Shown: in pieces, positions 1 to 6,320 of the stretch
Numbering within the stretch: position 1 is the stretch's first letter
How the letters are laid out: every line of letters starts with the position of its first letter
Assembly: GCA_020724325.1 (NCBI GenBank)
Contig: DYHC01000008.1
Span: forward strand, 1-17,175
Direction: 5' to 3'
Length of the DNA: 17,175 bases
From: Melioribacter roseus
GTDB lineage: Bacteria; Bacteroidota; Ignavibacteria; Ignavibacteriales; Melioribacteraceae
Program-made: the position numbers and the translations under genes
Notes under the pieces: model-generated
Database searches by the model: none
What the model was told of the DNA's origin: nothing
The model's input: only the letters and a program-made list of their open reading frames with translations

Positions 1-164
1 ACGTTTATGAAAAATTAGCGATCGATCAGTTTTTTGACAAATCTTCCGAGCTGCCCGCTCTAAAAAAATATATCAACAAATTAGTCAAATATAAAAAGAA
101 ATATTTCAGCTCTCTTTACACGAACAAACGCGTACACAAAGAAACCACAAGGAGGTTAAAATGA
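1..164 (+). CDS. 3' end of an unidentified gene (partial)
   Basis: The third forward frame stays open from the window edge to a TGA at 162-164, about 53 codons, while the other two forward frames carry stops within this stretch. The stop overlaps the next start as ATGA, which is a common arrangement for translationally coupled genes in one operon. The visible tail is basic and hydrophilic (many Lys, Tyr and Arg) with no membrane segment. No family is recognisable from this fragment. The call rests on openness and on the ATGA overlap only; a chance open frame cannot be excluded in 160 bases. Confidence 0.45.
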   Translation, partial: VYEKLAIDQFFDKSSELPALKKYINKLVKYKKKYFSSLYTNKRVHKETTRRLK

Positions 165-1204
165 AACATCATGCTGCTTTCATTCTTTCGCTCATCACGG
201 CATTTATTTTCTTATTCATTGTTAATGGATGCAGTGATCAAAGCGATATAAATAATCCGTTTGATTCAAGCGACCGTACTTCGAAGGCATTACTTAAAAT
301 AACCGAAAATAGTCCTTCCGTTAATTCGTTCACAACGAATTACAATGAAGAAGAACCGATGGCTTTCTCTGGAATGGCTGGCAAGGAGCTTTACCCGGTT
401 CGTATCGGTCAGAAATTAACTCTCGTCAACCAAGATTTAACTCTTATTAAAGATAGTGTTACTGCCACAGGAACATTGGTACAGAAATTCGACGGCGAGT
501 TAATAATTGCCGGCTCGTTTAAGCCGCCCACAATTGGAATACACCAGCCGGTTGATACAGTAATACACAAACCATTTTCAACAACTATTACACGTATCAT
601 AAAATACGAGAAGGTTTCTAATAGCGGCAATGATACAATAGATTGGAAAATTGCTGCCATTTCTCTTCCAAGCGGCGGAACTGCTGGAAATTATATCCTG
701 ATACAAAAACTTACTTTAACCGCACAAGATGGTTCGGTTGTAGAAATCAATAATCCAAACGAATTTTTCTTCAACGTTGGGAAAGATAAGGGCGAAGTTG
801 AAGATGACGACGATGATAAATATGGCGATGATGATCGCAGTCGTTTTGGATTTAGCTCCGGCTTCGGATGGAATGGCTGGAAAAAATTATTTACCTGGTA
901 CAAACGAAATCAAAAAGTAACTCTTACCCTTGAAGTGCTTAGCAGATCAATTGATCCTGACATAATAACAATTACATACGGCGCCAAGATGAGCGGCGGT
1001 CAAAAAAGCAAATATAAATTTAATCTTACTTCCAGCGTTAAAGAAGGCAGTTACTACAGAAAAATTTACGAACGAGATTGGAAAACTCCGTCTTACGGAG
1101 GAAGAATGCATGCCGTAATAAATGCTTTACCAAGATTTTCGGCATACGAGACTGATTCTACTGTAATTGAAAAAACATGGGGAATTCCTTTTAAAGTAAA
1201 ATAG
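161..1204 (+). CDS. Lipoprotein of unknown function with an acidic cluster
   Basis: A strong Shine-Dalgarno (AAGGAGGT at 149-156) sits just upstream of the ATG. Residues 1-24 are a lipoprotein signal: a hydrophobic run (about 7-21) followed by V-N-G-C, with Cys24 as the likely lipidated residue, so the mature protein should be anchored to a membrane facing the periplasm or outside. The 347-residue product is rich in beta-strand-like alternating segments. Around residues 212-225 there is a run of Asp/Glu (five and then three Asp in a row), which could bind divalent cations such as calcium; that is inference. A Gly/Trp/Phe-rich patch follows at 230-247. I do not recognise the family. A second lipoprotein gene follows after 59 nt and probably shares the transcript. 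Confidence 0.8.
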   Translation: MKHHAAFILSLITAFIFLFIVNGCSDQSDINNPFDSSDRTSKALLKITENSPSVNSFTTNYNEEEPMAFSGMAGKELYPVRIGQKLTLVNQDLTLIKDSVTATGTLVQKFDGELIIAGSFKPPTIGIHQPVDTVIHKPFSTTITRIIKYEKVSNSGNDTIDWKIAAISLPSGGTAGNYILIQKLTLTAQDGSVVEINNPNEFFFNVGKDKGEVEDDDDDKYGDDDRSRFGFSSGFGWNGWKKLFTWYKRNQKVTLTLEVLSRSIDPDIITITYGAKMSGGQKSKYKFNLTSSVKEGSYYRKIYERDWKTPSYGGRMHAVINALPRFSAYETDSTVIEKTWGIPFKVK

Positions 1205-1249
1205 CCCGTATTCTATTTTAGTAGTAATAAAACTATCAATAAACAAATT

Positions 1250-1255
1250 AAGGAG
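1250..1255 (+). promoter_or_regulatory. Shine-Dalgarno that sets the 1264 start
   Basis: AAGGAG lies 8 nt before the ATG at 1264. This decides that start over the downstream in-frame Met16, which would leave a very short signal peptide. Confidence 0.7.
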
Positions 1256-1263
1256 ATACATCA

Positions 1264-2592
1264 ATGTTACTCATAAAATCCCTTCGCTTCGATATTTTGA
1301 AAGCGGTAATGATATTTACCTTTGCAATTTTTCTCGCCGCTTGTTCTGATGACAACTCGCCTTCCGGACCGGAAGGAAGTCCATCTAAAATATCGGGAAG
1401 AATTTCTTCTCAAAGCAGTTCACCTAACATCATGGCTAAAAGTAGTTCGCTTGCAGGAGCCGTGGTAACTTTAGCTCAGGTTCAAACAAACGGTTCTTTA
1501 AAGACCGTATCAAATCAAAGCGTTCAAACCGATGTCAGCGGAAAATTTGTAGTTGAAACAAATCTGAGCGGAACCAACAACCTTATTGTTGTAGCGGAAC
1601 AAGGTACAACAAAATGGAAAGCAATTGTTTCTGCTGTAGTTAAGAGCGGAACAACCGTATATGCGCCGCCTCTCAACGAAGAATCTAGCGTGGAAGCTGA
1701 TGTCTTTATTAAAGTTGTAAGTCAGGGTCTTTCAAACGTAGTGTCGGCGGCTGATATTAAATTATTATTGAACGCCGAAGCCGCCGCGCAAATAAAAGGG
1801 AATGCAAGCGCAGAAGCACAATTTATAAGCGCTGTTCGTACAAAAGCAGAAGCTTCTGCTCAAGCCGCTAGCAATACCTACTTTGGATTTTCAAGCAGTC
1901 TGATTCAAACAATGGCTGCAGCGCGTTCCGAAGCTTGCGCAAGTCTTGACGCCGGTTTATATATGTCGGGTGATACAAATAATGAAATTGAAGAAAATCA
2001 TAAAAATTATTTTAGCGCCGTAATTTCTGCTTACGCCAGCAACAATATTACCGCTGCTTCATACGCGCAATTAATGAGAATTGAATTATCTGCTTTCACA
2101 AATGCAATTGCTTCTATGAATACAGAAGCAAAGCTATCCTTAGTAAAAAATTATTTCGCGAGATACTCCTTAGTACTTGATTCTGCAATAAGCCAGCAGT
2201 TCCAGGCAGCCGGGGCAACAAGTGCCCGTCTAAATGCCGTAGCATCAGCTGGAGCTTCCTTGTACGCATCTATAAAAAATTGCACGAGCGAAGACCAAAT
2301 TGATGCTGCATTTGTTCAGTACCGCTCTGCTATAAAATCGCAGTTATTGCTTACATTGAATACTTATGCAAGTTCTATTAATACTCTCGATGCATCTATT
2401 AATGCCTCAGGCAGCACAAAAACAATATTAAAAGCTGCTCTAAGTATCGGCGCGGCTGTAAATGCTATTGTTGATGCGTATGTTGTTTTTTATAATTCAA
2501 TTAAAGCATCTACACAAACAGCGTTAACCGGCGCATCCTCGGCGCAGATTAATGCCGCATCGCATATAATGATTCTATCAAATGTGAATTAA
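1264..2592 (+). CDS. Ala/Ser-rich lipoprotein with carboxypeptidase-regulatory-like domain
   Basis: The product has 442 residues. The N-terminus is a lipoprotein signal with the lipobox L-A-A-C, Cys27 being the predicted lipid anchor, followed by an Asp/Ser/Pro linker. Residues about 41-145 look like a carboxypeptidase-regulatory or Ig-like beta sandwich: a K-I-S-G-R-I start, an A-G-A-V-V-T-L strand, then D-V-S-G-K-F. Such domains usually support surface adhesion or display. The rest (about 150-440) is strongly enriched in Ala, Ser and Asn with helix-favouring spacing and no clear catalytic motif, suggesting a long helical stalk or bundle. It follows the previous lipoprotein by 59 nt and ends at a strong terminator, so the two genes probably form the end of one operon. 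Specific function is unknown. Confidence 0.82.
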   Translation: MLLIKSLRFDILKAVMIFTFAIFLAACSDDNSPSGPEGSPSKISGRISSQSSSPNIMAKSSSLAGAVVTLAQVQTNGSLKTVSNQSVQTDVSGKFVVETNLSGTNNLIVVAEQGTTKWKAIVSAVVKSGTTVYAPPLNEESSVEADVFIKVVSQGLSNVVSAADIKLLLNAEAAAQIKGNASAEAQFISAVRTKAEASAQAASNTYFGFSSSLIQTMAAARSEACASLDAGLYMSGDTNNEIEENHKNYFSAVISAYASNNITAASYAQLMRIELSAFTNAIASMNTEAKLSLVKNYFARYSLVLDSAISQQFQAAGATSARLNAVASAGASLYASIKNCTSEDQIDAAFVQYRSAIKSQLLLTLNTYASSINTLDASINASGSTKTILKAALSIGAAVNAIVDAYVVFYNSIKASTQTALTGASSAQINAASHIMILSNVN

Positions 2593-2597
2593 GCAAA

Positions 2598-2632
2598 AGA
2601 AAAGATAGAGCCTTAGCGGCTCTATCTTTTCT
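2598..2632 (+). terminator. Rho-independent terminator
   Basis: A 15-bp perfect stem (2598-2612 with 2618-2632) closes a 5-nt loop TTAGC. The stem top is GC-rich (GAGCC/GGCTC) and the base ends in an A-run on one side and a T-run on the other, followed by further T residues at 2634-2637. It begins 5 nt after the stop of the Ala/Ser-rich lipoprotein gene. The symmetric A/T flanks could let it work from both sides, but only a + strand gene ends here. Confidence 0.93.
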
Positions 2633-2722
2633 GTTTTATAGAACTTATCAACTAGGCGAAAAATAATTATGATTACTAAATATAGACCCTTGCTTGTTGA
2701 AATAGAAAAAATATTCTTTATA

Positions 2723-3220
2723 ATGAAATCTTTTTTTTATGCAACGATCTTTTCCTTACTCTTTATTCTGTCTACTAATAATATAAACGGACAGAACAGA
2801 AAATTCGGTCTGGGCGTTATAATTGGAGAGCCAACTGGCATAAGTGCAAAGTTAACGCTTTCAAATACTAATGCGCTTGCACTCGGTGTAGGATGGTCGG
2901 TTGAAGACTACCGATTTGACGGTTACGATCCTTACTACGACGACGTAACGCGGACACATATTCACATAGATTATTTGTGGTATTCTTTCTATGCAATTAG
3001 TTCTGACGGACAATTTCCTTTATTCTATGGAGTTGGCGGACGAATAAATACCGGTCCTAGGTATAGCGGAACTTTTGCAGTGCGTTTTGTTATCGGAATC
3101 GAATGGCTGCCGAGAGGTACGCCATTGGATTTTTTTATAGAAGTAGTTCCATCGCTTCGTCTTATAAGTTCCACCGGTTTCGGCTTAGATGCCGGGATTG
3201 GTGCTAGATTCTTCTTTTAA
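2723..3220 (+). CDS. Small outer-membrane beta-barrel protein
   Basis: From the ATG at 2723 the product is 165 residues and begins with a classical signal peptide: Lys near the start, a hydrophobic core (F-F-Y-A-T-I-F-S-L-L-F-I-L) and a likely cleavage after N-G-Q. An in-frame ATG at 2669 would add 18 charged residues ahead of the signal and is less likely; neither start has a convincing Shine-Dalgarno. The mature part shows alternating hydrophobic/polar strands rich in Gly and aromatics and ends in a run of Phe, typical of outer-membrane barrels. The length fits an eight-stranded barrel. No ligand or transport role can be read from it. It stands alone between a terminator and the next lipoprotein gene. 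Confidence 0.8.
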   Translation: MKSFFYATIFSLLFILSTNNINGQNRKFGLGVIIGEPTGISAKLTLSNTNALALGVGWSVEDYRFDGYDPYYDDVTRTHIHIDYLWYSFYAISSDGQFPLFYGVGGRINTGPRYSGTFAVRFVIGIEWLPRGTPLDFFIEVVPSLRLISSTGFGLDAGIGARFFF

Positions 3221-3301
3221 CAATTTTATTTCTGTTTAGTTTATTAATTCAAAGAGCGCTTATTGTTTTATAATATTTCAATCACATAAACCAGGGGAAT
3301 A

Positions 3302-3364
3302 ATGTTGAAGAAATTAGTTGTCCATAACATTTATTATCCCTTCAGCCGTACTTCATTTATATGA
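3302..3364 (+). CDS. Possible 20-residue upstream ORF coupled to the next gene
   Basis: A short frame starts at ATG 3302, four nt after AGGGG (3293-3297), and ends at a TGA (3362-3364) that overlaps the ATG of the following lipoprotein gene as ATGA. The lipoprotein start itself has no Shine-Dalgarno, so ribosomes ending the short ORF could reinitiate there. The peptide has no recognisable features. This is an arrangement seen in the sequence; its function is inferred and chance is possible. Confidence 0.3.
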   Translation: MLKKLVVHNIYYPFSRTSFI

Positions 3365-3975
3365 ATGCGCTAAACAAAATAATTAGTTGGTCCACTGTTT
3401 TTGTCTTCATTGTTTTGTCAACTCTTTTGGTTATAACAGTATCGTGCAGCGGCTCTGTCCCTTCATTAAATGATTACATTAATGGAGGGTTTGAAGAGAA
3501 AGATACCGGCAGCCCGGATCCGGACGGATGGTTCCCAAACAGACTGCCCGGATTAAACAACTATGCCAAGTTTGAGCATGAAGCGAAAACCGTACGCAGC
3601 GGCAAAAGATCTATTTCAATTGCTATCACCAAATCTCCAACTGGAAAATCGGCTATTTACAATTGGGTAAGAATAATTGACGGGCTTAAAGCAAAGGATA
3701 TCTATGAACTTAACGGCTGGATTAAAACAAGAAAGATTACTACATCACCCTTTATCGAAATTCAATTCTGGAATAAAAAACAGGATCTGTTAATAGCGAA
3801 AGTATCTACTTTAATCCGATACTCAATCACGGGTACCAGTGACTGGCGTAACGTAAAAACCACTTTTACTGTACCAGAAACAACTACGCGTGTGCTAATC
3901 ATAGCCGGCATATCCAGCAGCAATAATGCCGGTGGAAAAGTTTGGTTCGACGACATTCAGCTGAAAAAACTTTAG
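3361..3975 (+). CDS. Lipoprotein resembling a carbohydrate-binding module
   Basis: The 204-residue product starts with a long hydrophobic signal ending in T-V-S-C, with Cys29 as predicted lipid anchor. The mature part looks like a single jelly-roll module of the CBM4/9 or galactose-binding-like kind: N-G-G-F-E-E near residues 41-46, a P-D-G-W-F turn, G-K-R-S-I-S-I strand, and the C-terminal G-K-V-W-F-D-D-I-Q-L signature that is characteristic of these folds. No catalytic domain is attached, so it probably binds a glycan or stabilises a surface complex; the ligand is not predictable. There is no Shine-Dalgarno in front of the ATG (see the short upstream ORF that overlaps it). Confidence 0.75.
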   Translation: MNALNKIISWSTVFVFIVLSTLLVITVSCSGSVPSLNDYINGGFEEKDTGSPDPDGWFPNRLPGLNNYAKFEHEAKTVRSGKRSISIAITKSPTGKSAIYNWVRIIDGLKAKDIYELNGWIKTRKITTSPFIEIQFWNKKQDLLIAKVSTLIRYSITGTSDWRNVKTTFTVPETTTRVLIIAGISSSNNAGGKVWFDDIQLKKL

Positions 3976-4079
3976 CGCATTTCGAAGGGGCAAAAATACA
4001 TCTTACAGACAGACGAGAGATAAAAATAATTGAGGTTCAAAAAACGATTGATTATTTTTATTTACACAAAATTTCTATT

Positions 4080-4442
4080 ATGATTAATACAGATAAAATA
4101 ATAATTGTAGGCGATCGTGTTCTTGTTAAGCCGGAAGAGAATCTTAACAAAACCAACAGCGGTTTATATCTTCCGCCAGGAGTTTATGAAAAGGAAAAAG
4201 TTCAGGGCGGATATGTAATTAAAGTTGGACCCGGATACCCAATAGGTATGCCGGCAGAAGATGATGAGCCGTGGAAAGAAAGCAAATCAACTCGCTACAT
4301 CCCTCTACAAGCAAAACCGGGTGATTTTGCTCTGTTTCTTAGAAAAGATGCTATCGAGGTAGAAATCGAAAAACAAAAATTTGTTATTGTTAATCATTCG
4401 GCTATTTTATTATTGTATAGAGACGACGAACTGCTTAATTAG
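4080..4442 (+). CDS. Divergent stand-alone GroES-like co-chaperonin
   Basis: From the ATG at 4080 the product is 120 residues and aligns by eye with the Cpn10/GroES fold: G-D-R-V-L-V-K-P at 11-18, a mobile loop at about 19-42 with the hydrophobic segment G-L-Y-L-P-P-G (where GroES has G-I-V-L), then V-I-K-V-G-P-G, a K-P-G-D-F-A-L-F strand and V-N-H-S-A-I-L near the end. Compared with normal GroES (about 97 residues) it carries an extra acidic segment around 53-76. An upstream in-frame ATG at 3942 would add 46 residues overlapping the preceding gene and not resembling GroES, so 4080 is chosen. No groEL is adjacent. It probably caps or modulates a chaperonin encoded elsewhere; a specialised paralogue is likely. 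Confidence 0.78.
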   Translation: MINTDKIIIVGDRVLVKPEENLNKTNSGLYLPPGVYEKEKVQGGYVIKVGPGYPIGMPAEDDEPWKESKSTRYIPLQAKPGDFALFLRKDAIEVEIEKQKFVIVNHSAILLLYRDDELLN

Positions 4443-4615
4443 CCCGCAATAAACTCCTACTACCGTTACACGGTAAACAAGAAGTCTCTTTCTTAATAAG
4501 ACAACAACGCGTTTCTTAAAAATTCGAAATAAGCCATAACGGTGTTTGATTTTCCATATAAGCCAAGCTTCTATTACTTGAAAAATCTTATTTTGCTCAT
4601 CTTAGAACAAAATAC

Positions 4616-4643
4616 TTGACTTAAAATCAAAAAAGCGTATATT
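4616..4643 (+). promoter_or_regulatory. Sigma70-like promoter of the Fic-like gene
   Basis: TTGACT (4616-4621) and TATATT (4638-4643) are separated by 16 nt, five of six matches to each consensus hexamer. The predicted start of transcription is near 4650, giving a leader of only about 17 nt before the ATG at 4667. No Shine-Dalgarno is visible in this leader. Confidence 0.6.
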
Positions 4644-4661
4644 AGTCATGTAAACATGGCT
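4644..4661. promoter_or_regulatory. Inverted repeat at the predicted start site (possible operator)
   Basis: AGTCATG and CATGGCT flank a TAAA spacer, a 7-bp inverted repeat with one mismatch, placed immediately after the -10 box and ending 5 nt before the Fic-like start codon. A repressor bound here would block transcription. The encoded winged-helix protein is the obvious candidate for autoregulation, which is inference. Confidence 0.45.
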
Positions 4662-4666
4662 TAAAA

Positions 4667-5722
4667 ATGGTTAAATCATTACCTCCACAACCAAAACTTC
4701 GCATTGATTCAGAAATAATAAATCTATTATCGCAAGCGGAGACGTCTCTAAATAATCTAACTGGCTTACTAAGCTTGTTCAATAATGACCACTTTATTAT
4801 AAAACTTTTACTTATTCGAGAAGCAAGCAAAAGTCTGTTAATAGACAATTATAATTATTCATTAACGGAATATTATACAAAGAAATGTTTCGAAGAAAAA
4901 GAACCGCAAAACGAAATTGAAAAATATTTAACGGCTTCTTCGCTGGGTTTACGCCTCATTAAAAATGTCTCGCGCTCCGCTCATATCATAAAATCTATCT
5001 ATTCTTCCCTGTCTGGATTAGAAGACAGCATACAACAAAAGGGCAGCTTATATAGAAGCGGACTTATAGAAGATAATTCGCTAGACAAAAAATTAATTTT
5101 TCCTGATGCTGAAGAAATTCCCCATCTAATGGAACATTTCGAAAAGTATATTGAATCTGATGTTTCTTATCCGCACTTGATTAATACGGCTCTTATTCAT
5201 GCTCAGTTTGAAATGATTCATCCATTAGAAAAATTTAACGGCATAATAGGAAGAATTCTTATTCAACTTTATCTCGCCTGGAAGAAACGAAATGTAAGTA
5301 ATTGCTTACAAATATCGGATACGCTTCATACAAAAAAACAGGAATATTTTGAATTGCTGTCCGGAATATCTAACAACGGAAACTGGGATGGTTGGATTAA
5401 ATTTTTTCTTTCAATCATTATCTCTTCTTCTAACACAACCGCTTCTATAATTAAAAATTTATTTGAAGTCGAACAAAACGGCTATAATAAAATTATTCAT
5501 AGCGGTTTTGCAACATCTCCGTTATTACAGCTTTATAAGTATACGCTGCATCAACCGATAGTAACAATTCCTCAAATCACAAAAGCTGTTTCTCTAACCA
5601 AACAAACCGCAAATATCGTTGCAGCAAAGCTTCTAGATCTCAGCCTTATAGAAGAAACAACTGGAAAACAACGGTACAGGGTGTATGTAAATAAAAAAAT
5701 TCTGAACATTATTAGTCTGTAA
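4667..5722 (+). CDS. Fic-fold protein with degenerate active site and C-terminal winged helix
   Basis: The 351-residue product follows the layout of large Fic proteins: an N-terminal helical region with an [11 protein letters not shown] helix (51-61) where active relatives have the inhibitory S/T-x-x-x-E-G/N motif (here Asp60), a G-S-L-Y-R-S-G segment, H-A-Q-F-E-M-I-H-P leading into the Fic motif, [12 protein letters not shown] (237-248), and a C-terminal winged helix (about 295-345). Active Fic enzymes transfer AMP or similar groups with a HPFxxGNGRxxR motif. Here residues 185-196 read [12 protein letters not shown]: the catalytic His185, Asn191, Gly192 and Arg196 remain, but the metal-binding acidic residue is Lys189, the next Gly is Phe190 and the phosphate-binding Arg is Ile193. 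I infer lost or changed catalysis with retained DNA binding. Its own promoter and operator-like repeat lie upstream; mscL follows after 29 nt. Confidence 0.82.
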   Translation: MVKSLPPQPKLRIDSEIINLLSQAETSLNNLTGLLSLFNNDHFIIKLLLIREASKSLLIDNYNYSLTEYYTKKCFEEKEPQNEIEKYLTASSLGLRLIKNVSRSAHIIKSIYSSLSGLEDSIQQKGSLYRSGLIEDNSLDKKLIFPDAEEIPHLMEHFEKYIESDVSYPHLINTALIHAQFEMIHPLEKFNGIIGRILIQLYLAWKKRNVSNCLQISDTLHTKKQEYFELLSGISNNGNWDGWIKFFLSIIISSSNTTASIIKNLFEVEQNGYNKIIHSGFATSPLLQLYKYTLHQPIVTIPQITKAVSLTKQTANIVAAKLLDLSLIEETTGKQRYRVYVNKKILNIISL

Positions 5723-5739
5723 TAATCTTTAACAAAAAA

Positions 5740-5744
5740 AGGAG
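5740..5744 (+). promoter_or_regulatory. Shine-Dalgarno of mscL
   Basis: An A-run followed by GGAG lies about 8 nt before the ATG at 5752, one of the strong ribosome binding sites in this window. Confidence 0.6.
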
Positions 5745-5751
5745 ACCGAAG

Positions 5752-6159
5752 ATGAAGTTAATTAACGAATTCAAATCGTTTGCAATGCGTGGAAATGTTG
5801 TTGATATGGCTGTTGGTATTATCATCGGTGCGGCTTTTGGCAAAATAGTTTCTTCTTTTGTTAATGACTTAGCTATGCCGCCTATTGGTTTACTTATTAG
5901 CGGTATCGATTTCAGCAATTTATCTATAACTCTCAAATCTGCTGCCGAATCCTCTCCTTCTGTAGTTCTAAAGTATGGCGTTTTTATAAATTCAGTAATT
6001 GACTTTTTGATAATTGCCTGGGCAATATTTATTGTAATAAAAGCAATGAATACATTAAAGAAAAAGGAAGAAGAAAAACCAGCACCTGCTCCAAAACCGA
6101 GCGAAGAGGTTTTATTATTAACCCAAATAAGAGACCTATTAAAACCTTCGGCTAAATAA
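5752..6159 (+). CDS. mscL: Large-conductance mechanosensitive channel MscL
   Basis: MscL is a homopentameric inner-membrane pore that opens under membrane tension and releases small solutes during osmotic downshock. The 135-residue length is normal. The N-terminal helix [24 protein letters not shown] is diagnostic and leads into TM1 (about 15-45), ending in [10 protein letters not shown], followed by a periplasmic loop, TM2 (about 74-100) and a charged K-K-K-E-E-E linker with a Pro-rich stretch before the amphipathic C-terminal helix ([14 protein letters not shown]). It starts 29 nt after the Fic-like gene on the same strand, so co-transcription with that gene is likely. Confidence 0.97.
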   Translation: MKLINEFKSFAMRGNVVDMAVGIIIGAAFGKIVSSFVNDLAMPPIGLLISGIDFSNLSITLKSAAESSPSVVLKYGVFINSVIDFLIIAWAIFIVIKAMNTLKKKEEEKPAPAPKPSEEVLLLTQIRDLLKPSAK

Positions 6160-6253
6160 TTTTTTCTTCTTCGATTTTATATTTTAGTTATAATTAAACT
6201 AATTGCCGGTAGTTCTGCCCGGTCATTATTTCTTATTGATAAATTAATATCTC

Positions 6254-6259
6254 TATAAT
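6254..6259 (+). promoter_or_regulatory. Possible -10 box of the antiporter gene
   Basis: A perfect TATAAT lies at 6254-6259; the best -35 at an 18-nt spacing is a poor TTCTTA (6230-6235). If used, transcription would start near 6266, exactly where the leader hairpin begins. The weak -35 keeps confidence moderate and would suit an activator-dependent promoter. Confidence 0.4.
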
Positions 6260-6266
6260 TGCATCC

Positions 6267-6313
6267 TTCCAGTGTAAGATTTAGTTTTGCAAAACTCTTT
6301 TTTACACTAGGAA
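6267..6313 (+). promoter_or_regulatory. Concentric palindrome / leader hairpin covering the antiporter ribosome binding site
   Basis: A perfect 14-bp palindrome AGTTTTGCAAAACT (6283-6296) is centred on the same point as an outer inverted repeat AGTGTAA (6271-6277) and TTACACT (6302-6308). TTCC (6267-6270) and GGAA (6310-6313) extend the stem with one bulged A. The right base of the stem contains AGGA (6309-6312), the only Shine-Dalgarno-like sequence, 8 nt before the ATG at 6321. Read as RNA it is a hairpin that would hide the ribosome binding site; read as DNA it is a long operator. Confidence 0.6.
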
Positions 6314-6320
6314 CTATGAC

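Larger units (their letters stand above)
4443..4666. other. Intergenic region before the Fic-like gene
   Basis: This 224-base stretch holds no convincing gene. A weak hairpin (TACCG/CGGTA with a 5-nt loop near 4460-4475) follows the GroES-like gene but lacks a T-run. The right end carries the promoter and inverted repeat listed separately. Confidence 0.6.

Noticed and set aside
2694..2724. TTGAAA-N16-TATAAT (2697-2724), a near-perfect sigma70 promoter
   Set aside because: It overlaps the ATG at 2723, so a transcript from it would start inside the beta-barrel gene's signal peptide with no later start codon available; most likely coincidence in AT-rich DNA.
3942..4079. N-terminal extension of the GroES-like protein from ATG 3942
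   Set aside because: The added 46 residues overlap the preceding lipoprotein gene, do not resemble GroES, and the protein from 4080 already begins at the normal GroES start.
4460..4475. Small hairpin TACCG/CGGTA after the GroES-like gene
   Set aside because: Five-bp stem without a following T-run; not a convincing terminator.
6205..6223. Hairpin GCCGG/CCGGT after mscL as a terminator
   Set aside because: Only four Watson-Crick pairs plus one G-T pair, a 9-nt loop, and only an interrupted T-rich tail; too weak to call.
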